Under the pieces are notes generated by a model, which did not search any database, had not been told where the DNA came from, and was given only the letters and a program-made list of their open reading frames with translations. From positions 186,001 to 250,000 of the forward strand of contig NZ_CADIKK010000002.1 of assembly GCF_902859915.1 (NCBI RefSeq): a DNA stretch of 64,000 bases, in the 5' to 3' direction. Positions 26,570 through 34,997 of the stretch are shown piece by piece. The translations under genes and the position numbers were made by a program. How positions within the stretch are numbered: position 1 is the first letter of the stretch; every line of letters starts with the position of its first letter. The stretch comes from Paraburkholderia ultramafica. Lineage in GTDB: Bacteria > Pseudomonadota > Gammaproteobacteria > Burkholderiales > Burkholderiaceae.

Positions 26570-26715
26570 CATGGGACGGGAGTAAGCGCTAAAGCGCTAA
26601 CTCCCATCGACATACAACATGCATGGGATGGGAGTAAGCGCTAAAGCGCTAACTCCCATCGACATACAACATGCATGGGATGGGAGTAAGCGCTAAAGCG
26701 CTAACTCCCATCGAC
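26570..26715 (+). repeat. Tandem hairpin leader repeat, set 2 (three 42-base copies)
   Basis: Copies lie at 26570-26611, 26622-26663 and 26674-26715, with a 52-base period and a constant 10-base spacer. The core AGTAAGCGCTAAAGCGCT is the same as in set 1. The outer stem is GATGGGAGT / ACTCCCATC, with a single C for T in the first copy. The block begins with the same ACAGCAACCAT and ends with the same CACAGGAGACA as set 1, and sits between the two dioxygenase subunit genes. Confidence 0.9.
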
Positions 26716-26729
26716 ACAGGAGACAAGAC

Positions 26730-27749
26730 ATGGCGACTCTCGAGACCATCAATCACCCGGCCGGCTTTGCCGCCGACACCGTGCGCGCAAGCGAGCCCGA
26801 TCCGGTGACCGGCTATCGCCGCTTCACGCTCGGCGCGTTCGAATTTCTGCGCGATGAGTACTTCGTCAAGATCAACTGGCCGGCGAAAGGCCAGACCCGC
26901 ACCCACGCGGTACCCGCCGACGCGTTCCTGCGCGCGATGATGCGCGACGTCGCCTGGGGCTTCTTCTACGGCTGGGTCAACTTCGATCACGTGTTCGGCA
27001 CGCGCAATCACTACGGCAAGGTCGACGTGTACGCGGGCTCGTTCAACGGCATCATGAAGGAAGCGGGCGTCGACTATATGGAGTCGTTCGAGACGCCGAC
27101 GATCATGGCGACCTTCAAGGCGATCCTGCACGACTGGACCAACGAAGGCTTCGACCCGTTCGCGGCGCCGGAAGAAACGGGCACCGCATTCGGCCGCAAG
27201 CATGGCGACAACGATGCGGCCATCGAGCGCACGCGCATTGCGACGCGCCGCATGCCGGGCCTCGAAGGCGACTCGCCGCTGCGCGACGACCTGCCGGTGA
27301 ACCGCGCGTTCGCCGATGTCACGCAGGACGAGCCGGAGCTGCATGTCGAGCCAGGCTTCGAAGGTCAGTTACACGCGTTCAATCTGTTCAAGTATCTGTC
27401 GCGCTCCGATGTGACGTGGAATCCGTCCGTCACGTCCGTATGCGGTCAGAGCCTGTTCTGTCCGACCACCGAGGAATACATCCTGCCGGTCTTTCATGGC
27501 AATGATCGGGTCGAGTGGTTCCTGCAGCTCTCCGACGAAATCGTCTGGGACATCGGCGACAAGAACACCGGCGCGCCACGCGCGCGCATCACGATGCGAG
27601 CGGGCGACATCTGCGCGATGCCTGCCGACATCCGTCATCAAGGCTATTCGACCAAACGCTCGATGCTGCTCGTTTGGGAGAACGCAACGCCCAACCTGCC
27701 GAAGCGCTACGAAAGCGGCGAACTGAGGCCTTACCCGGTTGACTTCTAA
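26730..27749 (+). CDS. Hydroquinone 1,2-dioxygenase large subunit (HapD-like)
   Basis: A 339-residue cytosolic protein with AGGAGA upstream. Its length and neighbours match the iron-binding large subunit of hydroquinone dioxygenase. Recognisable stretches are 'DVAWGFFYGWVNFDHVFGTR', 'VDVYAGSFNGIMKEAGVDYM' and the cupin-like end 'VEWFLQLSDEIVWDIGDKNT', 'MRAGDICAMPADIRHQGYST'. The latter contains a His and acidic residues suited to metal binding. The subunit pair converts hydroquinone and O2 to 4-hydroxymuconic semialdehyde. An unusual leader of three hairpins precedes it, so it may be translated at a level different from the small subunit. Confidence 0.87.
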   Translation: MATLETINHPAGFAADTVRASEPDPVTGYRRFTLGAFEFLRDEYFVKINWPAKGQTRTHAVPADAFLRAMMRDVAWGFFYGWVNFDHVFGTRNHYGKVDVYAGSFNGIMKEAGVDYMESFETPTIMATFKAILHDWTNEGFDPFAAPEETGTAFGRKHGDNDAAIERTRIATRRMPGLEGDSPLRDDLPVNRAFADVTQDEPELHVEPGFEGQLHAFNLFKYLSRSDVTWNPSVTSVCGQSLFCPTTEEYILPVFHGNDRVEWFLQLSDEIVWDIGDKNTGAPRARITMRAGDICAMPADIRHQGYSTKRSMLLVWENATPNLPKRYESGELRPYPVDF

Positions 27750-27796
27750 GCGTTCGACTTACAAAGCGCCGCGCCCGCATTTACCGAGGACCATTC

Positions 27797-29263
27797 ATGC
27801 AAACCCAACTGTTCATCGACGGCCGCTTCACTGACGCCGTCGAAGGCGGCACGATCGACGTGCTCAATCCGCACGACGGCTCGCTGATCACGAAGATCGC
27901 TGCCGCCACGGCCGCGGATGTCGACCTCGCCGTCGCCGCTGCCACACGCGCGTTCCCGAAGTGGGCCGCAACGCCCGCCGCCGAACGTGGCCTGCTGCTG
28001 CTGCGCCTTGCCGACGCGATCGAGGCGAACGCCGAGGAGCTCGCGCAGCTCGAATCGCTCGACACGGGCCACCCGATTCGCGACTCGCGCGCGCTCGACG
28101 TGCCGCGCACGGCCGCCTGCTTCCGCTATTTCGGCGGCATGGCCGACAAGCTGCAAGGCTCGGTGATTCCCGTCGAAGCCGGCTTTCTCAACTACGTGCA
28201 GCGCGCGCCGATCGGCGTGGTCGGGCAGATCGTGCCGTGGAATTTCCCGCTGATGTTCACCAGCTGGAAGATGGGCCCGGCGCTCGCGGCCGGCAACACG
28301 GTCGTGCTCAAGCCGTCGGAGATCACGCCGCTGTCGACGCTGCGCATCGTCGAGCTGATGGCCGAGGTCGGCTTTCCGGCGGGCGTCGTCAACATCGTTC
28401 CGGGCTATGGTCACACGGCCGGGCAGCGGCTCGCCGAGCACGAAGGCGTCGGCAAGATCGCGTTCACCGGTTCGACGGCGACCGGGCGGCGCATCGTCGA
28501 GGCGTCGCAGGGCAACCTCAAGCGCGTGCAGCTCGAACTGGGCGGCAAGGGCGCCAACATCGTGTTCGACGACGCGAATCTCGACGCGGCCATCAACGGC
28601 GCGGCCTGGGCGATCTTCCACAACCAGGGGCAGGCGTGCATCGCCGGGTCGCGTCTGATCCTGCACGAGCGCATCGCCGATGCGTTCCTCGAACGCTTTG
28701 TCGCGCTGGCCGCGTCGATCCGGGTCGGCAATCCGCTCGCTCCCGACACCGAGATGGGGCCGCTTACGTCGCAGCAGCACCAGGAACGCGTGCTGGCTTT
28801 CGTCGACGTGGCGCGCGAGCAGGGCGGCCGCGTGCTGACCGGCGGCAGCGCGCCGCAAGACGCGTCGCTTGCGAACGGCTACTACGTGCGTCCCACGGTG
28901 GTCGAAGCCTCCGGCCCGAACGACCGCGTCGCGCAAGAGGAAGTGTTTGGCCCGTTCGTGACGGTGCTGCGTTTTCGCACCGACGACGAAGCACTCGCGA
29001 TCGCCAACGGCACCGGCTACGGACTCGGCAGCGGGCTGTGGACACGCGACCTGTCGCGCGCGCATCGTGTCGCCGGGCAGATCGAAGTGGGCATGTGCTG
29101 GATCAATTGCTACAAGCGCGTCAATCCTGGCAGCCCGTTCGGCGGCGTGGGGCAGTCGGGTTATGGGCGAGAGATGGGCTTCGAGGCGATGCACGACTAT
29201 ACGGAAGCCCGTTCGGTGTGGGTCAATGTGGATGGCCAGGTGCCACCGCATTTCAGGCGCTGA
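27797..29263 (+). CDS. 4-hydroxymuconic semialdehyde dehydrogenase (ALDH family)
   Basis: A 488-residue NAD(P)-dependent aldehyde dehydrogenase. It shows 'GVVGQIVPWNFPLMFTSWKM' (cofactor pocket, catalytic Asn), 'GKIAFTGSTATGRRI', the Glu in 'VQLELGGKGANIV' and the catalytic Cys in 'NQGQACIAGSRL'. The C-terminal 'EVFGPFVTVLRF' is typical. GAGGA precedes its ATG, and it lies 47 bases after the dioxygenase. It should oxidise 4-hydroxymuconic semialdehyde to maleylacetate. The substrate assignment rests on its place in the operon. Confidence 0.88.
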   Translation: MQTQLFIDGRFTDAVEGGTIDVLNPHDGSLITKIAAATAADVDLAVAAATRAFPKWAATPAAERGLLLLRLADAIEANAEELAQLESLDTGHPIRDSRALDVPRTAACFRYFGGMADKLQGSVIPVEAGFLNYVQRAPIGVVGQIVPWNFPLMFTSWKMGPALAAGNTVVLKPSEITPLSTLRIVELMAEVGFPAGVVNIVPGYGHTAGQRLAEHEGVGKIAFTGSTATGRRIVEASQGNLKRVQLELGGKGANIVFDDANLDAAINGAAWAIFHNQGQACIAGSRLILHERIADAFLERFVALAASIRVGNPLAPDTEMGPLTSQQHQERVLAFVDVAREQGGRVLTGGSAPQDASLANGYYVRPTVVEASGPNDRVAQEEVFGPFVTVLRFRTDDEALAIANGTGYGLGSGLWTRDLSRAHRVAGQIEVGMCWINCYKRVNPGSPFGGVGQSGYGREMGFEAMHDYTEARSVWVNVDGQVPPHFRR

Positions 29264-29270
29264 GGCTCAC

Positions 29271-30338
29271 ATGGAGAGCTTCGTGTTTCAGGGGACGCCG
29301 TCGCGCGTGGTGTTCGCGTGGGGCGCGCTGGCGACGCTGCCGGCGGAAGTCGAGCGGCTGGGCGCCCGCCGTGCGTTGATCCTCGCGACGCCCGAGCAAC
29401 GGCCATTGGCCGACGAGGTGGCGCGCGTGCTCGGCGCACGCGCGGCGGGTGTGCATGCGCAGGCCGTGATGCACGTGCCGGTGGAAGTGGCGCGTGCCGC
29501 GCGCGACGCGGCGGCGAAGCTCGATGCCGACTGTTGCGTGGCCGTGGGCGGCGGCTCGACCGTCGGTCTCGGCAAGGCGATCGCGCTCGAATCGTCGCTG
29601 CCGATCATCGCCGTGCCCACCACCTACGCGGGCTCCGAGATGACGCCGATTTACGGGTTGACCGAAGGCCGTCTGAAGCGCACCGGGCGCGATATGCGCG
29701 TGCTGCCGCGCACGGTGATCTATGATCCGTCGCTGACGCTTTCGCTGCCGGCGGGCATTTCGGCGGCGTCGGGCGTCAACGCGATGGCGCATGCGGTCGA
29801 AGCGCTCTATGCCGAGGATGCCAACCCCGTCATCAGCCTGATGGCGGAAGAATCGATCCGCGCGCTCGGTGAAGCGTTGCCGGTCATCGTGCGTGCGCCC
29901 GACGACGCGGCGATGCGCAGCCGCGCGCTGTACGGCGCGTGGCTTGCGGGTACGTGTCTGGGCGCGGTAGGCATGGCGCTGCACCACAAGCTCTGTCACA
30001 CGCTGGGCGGCACGTTCAATTTGCCGCACGCGCAAACCCATGCGGCGATGCTGCCGCACACGGCGCACTACAACCATGCCGCCGCGCCCGAAGCACTCGC
30101 GCGCGTGGCGCGTGCGCTCGGCGGCAAGGACGCAGCCGAGGCCGGTCCGCTGCTGTTCGAGCTGAACCGTGCGCTCGGCATTCCTGCGGCGCTGGCGCAG
30201 CTCGGCATGCCGGAGCAAGGGCTCGACGAAGCGGCGGAACTCGCGTGCCAGAATCCGTATGCGAATCCACGTGCCGTCGAGCGCGACGCGATCCGCGCGC
30301 TGTTGCAGCGCGCATGGCAAGGGGCGCCGCCGGCCTGA
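29271..30338 (+). CDS. Maleylacetate reductase (iron-type alcohol dehydrogenase fold)
   Basis: A 355-residue protein from ATG 29271, seven bases after the dehydrogenase stop with GAGG between. It has the family pattern: 'MESFVFQGTPSRVVFAWGAL', the nucleotide segment 'VAVGGGSTVGLGKAIALES', 'PTTYAGSEMTPIYGLTEG', 'GVNAMAHAVEALYAEDANP' and 'ALHHKLCHTLGGTFNLPHAQ'. It reduces maleylacetate to 3-oxoadipate with NAD(P)H. It therefore joins both branches (hydroquinone and hydroxyquinol) to the beta-ketoadipate route, whose later genes are not in this window. Confidence 0.92.
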   Translation: MESFVFQGTPSRVVFAWGALATLPAEVERLGARRALILATPEQRPLADEVARVLGARAAGVHAQAVMHVPVEVARAARDAAAKLDADCCVAVGGGSTVGLGKAIALESSLPIIAVPTTYAGSEMTPIYGLTEGRLKRTGRDMRVLPRTVIYDPSLTLSLPAGISAASGVNAMAHAVEALYAEDANPVISLMAEESIRALGEALPVIVRAPDDAAMRSRALYGAWLAGTCLGAVGMALHHKLCHTLGGTFNLPHAQTHAAMLPHTAHYNHAAAPEALARVARALGGKDAAEAGPLLFELNRALGIPAALAQLGMPEQGLDEAAELACQNPYANPRAVERDAIRALLQRAWQGAPPA

Positions 30339-30368
30339 ACGTGGTAGCGAATCACATTGGAGGAAGAC

Positions 30369-31241
30369 ATGTCGATCAGCGAAAAAGAGGCCGAGCGAGC
30401 CTTGACGGAGCAAGTGGTGGCGAGCTTCGCCGCCACGCCCGACGAACGGCTGCGCATGCTGATGCAAAGCCTCGTGCGGCATCTGCACGCATTCGTGCGC
30501 GAAGTCGAGCCGACCGAGGCGGAATGGATGGCGGCCATCCGCTTCCTGACCGAGACCGGCAAGATGTGCGACGACGTCGTGCGCCAGGAGTTCATCCTGC
30601 TGTCGGATACGCTCGGCGTATCGATGCTGGTCGACGCGATCAATCACCGTTACGCGACGGGCGCGACGGACACCACGGTGTTCGGGCCGTTCTACATGCG
30701 CGGCATGCCTGAGCGCGCATATGGCGAAAACATCGCGTTGAGCCCCGGCGCCCCGGCGCTGGTGCATGGCCGCGTGCTGTCCACGGACGGCATGCCGATA
30801 GAAGGGGCGGTGCTCGACGTGTGGCAGACCGCCGAAAACGGCATGTACTCCGGACAGGACACCGCGCAGCCGCACGGCAATCTGCGCGGGCGTTTTCGTA
30901 CCGACGCCGAAGGCCGCTATGCGATCACCACGATCGTGCCGGTGAGCTACCCGATTCCGACCGACGGCCCGGTCGGCCGGATGCTTGACGCGACGGGCCG
31001 GCATCCGTGGCGTCCCGCGCATCTGCACTTCATGATCGACGCGCCGCAGCACCGCAAGCTCGTCACGCATCTGTTCGACGAGGCCGATCCGTATCTGACG
31101 TCGGACGCGGTGTTCGGCGTCAAGCCTTCGCTGATGGTCGCCTATCGCGAGCGTACCGCGGACCACGAGCTGGCCCGCAGGTTCGGTTTCGACGGCCCAT
31201 TTTGCGAGGCGCGCTACGACTTCGTACTCGACCGGAACTGA
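30369..31241 (+). CDS. Hydroxyquinol 1,2-dioxygenase (intradiol)
   Basis: A 290-residue protein from ATG 30369, with GGAGGAAG just before it. It has the N-terminal helical dimer region of catechol/hydroxyquinol dioxygenases ('ALTEQVVASFAATPDERL'). The intradiol core follows: 'TTVFGPFYMRGMPERAYG', 'VLDVWQTAENGMYSGQD' (first Tyr ligand), 'TTIVPVSYPIPTDGPVGRM' (second Tyr) and 'HPWRPAHLHFMIDAP' (two His). It binds Fe(III) and cleaves hydroxyquinol to maleylacetate, feeding the reductase upstream. Hydroxyquinol specificity over catechol is inferred from the operon and from the YPIPTDGPVG segment. Confidence 0.9.
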   Translation: MSISEKEAERALTEQVVASFAATPDERLRMLMQSLVRHLHAFVREVEPTEAEWMAAIRFLTETGKMCDDVVRQEFILLSDTLGVSMLVDAINHRYATGATDTTVFGPFYMRGMPERAYGENIALSPGAPALVHGRVLSTDGMPIEGAVLDVWQTAENGMYSGQDTAQPHGNLRGRFRTDAEGRYAITTIVPVSYPIPTDGPVGRMLDATGRHPWRPAHLHFMIDAPQHRKLVTHLFDEADPYLTSDAVFGVKPSLMVAYRERTADHELARRFGFDGPFCEARYDFVLDRN

Positions 31242-31246
31242 AGACG

Positions 31247-31558
31247 ATGGCACTTTTCTTCGCGGTGTTCGCCACCGACAAACCCGGCATGCGCGAAGTG
31301 CGCGAACGGGTCCGGCCGGTGCACCGGAGCTGGTTGCGCAGCGCCGCTCACCGCGGCGTGCGTGTGCGCCTCGGCGGTCCGACGCTCGTGCCTCAATGCG
31401 ATGCGATGAACGGGACCTTGCTGGTCGTCGAAGCGGAAGGCATCGACGACGTGATGGAATTCGTGAGTAACGATCCGTACATGCAGGCGGGCTTGTTCGA
31501 CCGGGTTGAAATTCGCCCGTGGGACTGGAGCCTCGGTAATCCCGAGCGGAGAGTCTGA
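31247..31558 (+). CDS. YciI-family small protein
   Basis: A 103-residue protein starting at ATG 31247, five bases after the previous stop. It has the ferredoxin-like fold of YciI/muconolactone-isomerase-like proteins, with 'FFAVFATDKPGMREVRERVR', 'HRSWLRSAAHRGVRVRLGGP' and 'FVSNDPYMQAGLFDRVEI'. The His-Asp pair proposed as catalytic in YciI corresponds to the early His in 'VRPVHRSW' and the Asp in 'SNDPY'. Small proteins of this kind recur in aromatic-degradation operons, sometimes as isomerases or lyases acting on ring-cleavage products. The role here is unknown. Confidence 0.8.
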   Translation: MALFFAVFATDKPGMREVRERVRPVHRSWLRSAAHRGVRVRLGGPTLVPQCDAMNGTLLVVEAEGIDDVMEFVSNDPYMQAGLFDRVEIRPWDWSLGNPERRV

Positions 31559-31561
31559 GCG

Positions 31562-31894
31562 ATGAGCGAGATGCAGTTGTGTCGTCTCACCGACGTTCCG
31601 GACGGCGGCGCGCGGGTCATCGACGTGTCGCCTGGCGACGCGCCGATCGTGGTCGTACGGCGCGGCGCACAGGTATGGGCTTACGCTAACCGGTGTCCGC
31701 ATTTTTCGGTTCCGCTCGACTTCGAGCCCGGCGAGATATCCTGCTACCGGGCGCAAGTGCTGATGTGTGCGCACCACAGCGCGTTGTTCCGCTTCGAGGA
31801 TGGACACTGCATCGAGGGGCCGTGCGCCGGGGCGAGTCTGGACGCGATGAAGGTCGATGTCGATGCGAACGCGTGGATCGTCCTGATCCAGTAA
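31562..31894 (+). CDS. Rieske-type [2Fe-2S] ferredoxin
   Basis: A 110-residue protein, last of the hydroquinone operon, starting three bases after the YciI stop. It carries the Rieske cluster motifs CPH (C45, H47) and CAHH (C69, H72), 24 residues apart, as in ferredoxins of multicomponent oxygenases. No oxygenase alpha subunit or reductase is encoded nearby. It could supply electrons to a hydroxylase elsewhere that makes hydroquinone or hydroxyquinol. Alternatively it could re-reduce the dioxygenase Fe after oxidative inactivation, as XylT-type ferredoxins do. Both are inferences. Confidence 0.87.
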   Translation: MSEMQLCRLTDVPDGGARVIDVSPGDAPIVVVRRGAQVWAYANRCPHFSVPLDFEPGEISCYRAQVLMCAHHSALFRFEDGHCIEGPCAGASLDAMKVDVDANAWIVLIQ

Positions 31895-32008
31895 GCCGAT
31901 GTTCCGGGATTGCCGGTGCTCGATCAGCGTACCCTTGCTATGCTGTCGTTCGCGTTGCGCGGCTTCGCGGACTTCGCGCGGACGCTGAACTGAATCGAGG
32001 ATCGCCGC

Positions 32009-32401
32009 ATGAACATGGAACAACTACTGGAACGCGCGGGCGTCGCGCGAGAAAAGGCCTATGCGCCTTATTCGAAATTCAAGGTCGGCGCCGCGTTGCT
32101 GACCAGGGACGGCCAGGTATTCGACGGTTGCAACGTCGAAAACGCGTCGTATGGTTTGTGCAATTGCGCGGAACGCACGGCGTTTTTCAGCGCAATCGCC
32201 GCGGGCTATCAGCGCGACCAGTTCGCGGCGCTCGCCGTGATCGGCGATACGAAGGACGGCCCGATCGCACCGTGTGGCGCTTGCCGCCAGGTGATCCTCG
32301 AACTGGGCGGCCCCGGATTGCCGATTCGCCTCGGCAATCTGCGCGGCGCCACGCGCGACACCACCGCGCGTGAGGAACTGCCGGACGCGTTCTACCTATG
32401 A
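32009..32401 (+). CDS. cdd: Cytidine deaminase
   Basis: A 130-residue homotetrameric-type enzyme that deaminates cytidine and deoxycytidine. The zinc site is complete: C53 with the proton-shuttling E55 (CAERTA), and C89 and C92 in PCGAC. The substrate motif 'GCNVENASYGL' is present. It overlaps the nucleoside hydrolase gene by four bases (ATGA), so the two are translationally coupled. Deamination gives uridine, which the hydrolase can then cleave. Confidence 0.95.
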   Translation: MNMEQLLERAGVAREKAYAPYSKFKVGAALLTRDGQVFDGCNVENASYGLCNCAERTAFFSAIAAGYQRDQFAALAVIGDTKDGPIAPCGACRQVILELGGPGLPIRLGNLRGATRDTTAREELPDAFYL

Positions 32402-33363
32402 GCCAGCACAAGGTCATCTACGACACCGACCCGGGCGTCGACGATGCGATGGCGCTGGTCTTTCAGGCGCTGCATCCGGACATCGAACTGCTCGGTCTGA
32501 CGAGCGTCTTCGGCAACGCGACGCTCGACACGACCACGCGCAATGCGCGCTTTCTCGCTGGACGCTTCGCCGCCGGCGTGCCGGTCGCGCGGGGCGCCGC
32601 GGCGCCGCTCAGGCGCGCCGCGCCCGAGCCGCTCGCGTGGATTCACGGCGACAACGGACTCGGCAACATCGCGCTCGACATGACCGATGCAGCCCCGCTC
32701 GACGCGCGTCCCGCGCACCGCTTCATCATCGACACGGTGCGCGCGCATCCCGGCGAGATCACGCTGCTCGCGGTGGGCCCGCTGACGAACCTCGCGTTGG
32801 CGCTCGCCGACGATCCGCGGATCGCGTCGCTGGTCAAGCAGGTGGTGATCATGGGCGGCGCGTTCGGCACGCACGGCGTGCTCGGCAACGTGACGCCCGC
32901 GGCGGAAGCCAACATGCTGGGCGACCCCGACGCGGCCGATGTTGTGCTCGGCGCGGCGTGGCCGGTCGCGATCGTCGGCCTCGACGTCACGCAGTCCACC
33001 ATCATGAGCCATGACTACCTGGCGTCGCTGCGCGATCGCGGCGGCGCGGCGGGGCAGTTCGTGTGGGCGGTGTCGCGGCACTACGAGGCGTTTCACGAGC
33101 AGAGCGCGCAATTGCCGGGCATCTATACGCACGATTCGTCCGCGGTCGCGTACGTGCTCGCGCCGCATCTCTATACGACGCGCAGCGGTCCCGTACGGGT
33201 ATTGACGGAAGGCATCGCGGTGGGCCAGACCATCCAGAAGCCTTCGGCGCTGCCGGTGCCCTCGCCGGATTGGGACGACCGCCCGGAGTGCAAGGTCTGT
33301 ATAGGCGTCGATGTGCCAGGCATGCTGGCGCTCTACGAGAGCACGATTTGCGGCACGCTCTAG
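32398..33363 (+). CDS. Inosine-uridine preferring nucleoside hydrolase family
   Basis: A 321-residue enzyme with the Ca2+-binding DTDPGVDDA motif at residues 9-17, plus 'NARFLAGRF' and 'PLARGAAAPL'-type active-site segments. 'LLAVGPLTNLALALADDP', 'QVVIMGGAF' and 'NVTPAAEANMLGDPDAADVV' follow. It hydrolyses N-glycosidic bonds of nucleosides to base and ribose. It overlaps cdd by four bases. The pair forms a pyrimidine or mixed nucleoside salvage unit; pyrimidine preference is inferred from coupling to cdd. Confidence 0.93.
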   Translation: MSQHKVIYDTDPGVDDAMALVFQALHPDIELLGLTSVFGNATLDTTTRNARFLAGRFAAGVPVARGAAAPLRRAAPEPLAWIHGDNGLGNIALDMTDAAPLDARPAHRFIIDTVRAHPGEITLLAVGPLTNLALALADDPRIASLVKQVVIMGGAFGTHGVLGNVTPAAEANMLGDPDAADVVLGAAWPVAIVGLDVTQSTIMSHDYLASLRDRGGAAGQFVWAVSRHYEAFHEQSAQLPGIYTHDSSAVAYVLAPHLYTTRSGPVRVLTEGIAVGQTIQKPSALPVPSPDWDDRPECKVCIGVDVPGMLALYESTICGTL

Positions 33364-33643
33364 CCAACGTTGTTGGTTTGAAATTTGAAAGGCGCCGCTC
33401 GCACACGCGAGCGACCGATAGCGCCAAAGCAGCGCGCCCTATCGGACCGCACTGGACTGCGCCGGACGCCGCGATTAATCTGAGTTAAGCGACGGTGCAT
33501 TGCAGCACACGCGGGTCCGGCAGTCGTAGCCGGTGCCGATCGCCAATCTTTGCTACATTTGTGCATCAGCACTGCGTACGCGCCCGGCAAGTCTCCGCTG
33601 CCAGGCGCGGCGCGCGTGACCGACATCTATCAAGAGGCCAAAG
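33364..33643. other. Intergenic region before the PanE-family gene
   Basis: 280 bases without a supported gene. It probably contains the promoter of the downstream reductase around 33535-33600. No terminator with a clear T-run is seen after the nucleoside hydrolase. Confidence 0.4.
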
Positions 33644-34579
33644 ATGCGAATTCTAGTAGTAGGGGCGGGCGCGGTGGGTGGTTACTTCGGCGGGCGTCTC
33701 GCGGCGGTGGGTCAGGACGTGACCTTCCTCGTGCGCGCAGGCCGGGCGGAAAAGCTGCAGCGTGACGGACTCGTCATCAGCAGCCCGCGCGGCGACCTCA
33801 AGCTGCACGGCATCAAGACGATTCTAGCGGGCGTCAGCGCCGAGCCGTTCGATCTGGTGCTGCTCAGTTGCAAAGCCTACAGTCTCGACGATGCCATCGA
33901 TTCCTTCGCGCCGCTGGTCGGCGAGTCGACGCTGATTCTGCCGATGCTAAACGGCATGCGCCATATCGACGTGCTCACCGAAAAGTTCGGCGCGTCGCGC
34001 GTACTGGGCGGTCAATGCGTGATCGCCGCGACGCTCAACGCCGAGCAGCACATCGTGCATCTGAACGACATGCACGCGGTCACTTTCGGCGAGCTGGCGG
34101 GCGGCATATCGGAACGCGTGCAGGCGATTGACGACGCGATGGCCGGCGCAAATTTCGATGTGTCGGTCAGCGACAGCATTCTGCTGCGCATGTGGGAGAA
34201 GTGGGTGTTCCTCGCCACCCTGGCGGCGAGCACGTGCCTGATGCGTGGTTCGGTCGGCGATATTCTGGCTGCGCCGGACGGCAAGCGCGTGATCGAGAAT
34301 CTGTTGGGCGAGTGCCGCGCGGTGGCCGAGCATAACGGCTTCACGATGGGCCCGGACTTCGACGCCCGCGCCACCCAGACGCTGTTCACGCCCTCGCCGC
34401 TGACCGCGTCGATGCTGCGGGATGTGGAAAGTCACTCGCATACCGAGGCCGATCACATTTTCGGCGATCTGATCTCGCGCGGCGGCGACGCGCAAAAGGG
34501 CGAGCACGGCGTGTCGCTGCTGCGCATCGCCTATAGTCATCTGAAAACGTATGAAGCGCGTCAGACCCGCACGTCCTGA
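33644..34579 (+). CDS. 2-dehydropantoate 2-reductase family (PanE/ApbA-like)
   Basis: A 311-residue NADP-dependent ketoreductase. The Rossmann motif GAGAVGGYFGG is at the N-terminus, followed by 'LLSCKAYSLDDAID' with the catalytic Lys and 'LPMLNGMRHIDVL'. The helical C-terminal domain has 'MWEKWVFLATLAASTCLMRG' and 'SMLRDVESHSHTEADHIFGD'. ApbA-family paralogues are numerous and not all make pantoate; no pantothenate genes are adjacent, so the exact substrate is open. Confidence 0.85.
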   Translation: MRILVVGAGAVGGYFGGRLAAVGQDVTFLVRAGRAEKLQRDGLVISSPRGDLKLHGIKTILAGVSAEPFDLVLLSCKAYSLDDAIDSFAPLVGESTLILPMLNGMRHIDVLTEKFGASRVLGGQCVIAATLNAEQHIVHLNDMHAVTFGELAGGISERVQAIDDAMAGANFDVSVSDSILLRMWEKWVFLATLAASTCLMRGSVGDILAAPDGKRVIENLLGECRAVAEHNGFTMGPDFDARATQTLFTPSPLTASMLRDVESHSHTEADHIFGDLISRGGDAQKGEHGVSLLRIAYSHLKTYEARQTRTS

Positions 34580-34665
34580 TTGATGGACGCGGCTGGCGCG
34601 GCTCGCGCGGTAACGCAACGGATTGAGAAGTACCGCCATCGCAGCCTAACGATCGGAGGTGAAGC

Positions 34666-34965
34666 ATGCCGAGTCCAACCGGATCGGTGCCCGCGCTCAG
34701 TGCCGCTTCGGCAACCATCTTCTCGATCGGCATTGTCTTTCTTGGCTACTGGGGTCTGTATGAGCCGACGAAGTGGCGTGTCGTCGACATCGTGGTCTTC
34801 GTGTCCGCGCTGATCGGCTTCGGCTGCCTCGGGCTCGTGCCGTGGATGGCGACGAGCCCGGTCGAACCGGAAAATAGCGACGTCCGCATCCGCGTCGCGC
34901 GGCGTTTGTTTCTCACCGGTGTGATCGCGATCTGGCTTGCGGTGGCGATTTCGGTGGTGTTCTGA
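34666..34965 (+). CDS. Small inner-membrane protein (99 aa)
   Basis: GGAGGTGA precedes the ATG. Three hydrophobic segments are visible (about residues 12-32, 38-62 and 80-99), with a charged cytosolic or periplasmic loop 'SPVEPENSDVRIRVARR'. No family is recognised. It is followed by a strong terminator and is probably its own unit or the end of the PanE transcript. Confidence 0.6.
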   Translation: MPSPTGSVPALSAASATIFSIGIVFLGYWGLYEPTKWRVVDIVVFVSALIGFGCLGLVPWMATSPVEPENSDVRIRVARRLFLTGVIAIWLAVAISVVF

Positions 34966-34997
34966 ACTGAGCTTCGCTCGCGTCTCGCGTCCAGCAA

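Noticed and set aside
26570..26715. Regularly spaced 42-base repeats that could be taken for a CRISPR array
   Set aside because: The three spacers are the same 10 bases, the repeats are long hairpins, and there are no cas genes; they are leader hairpins.
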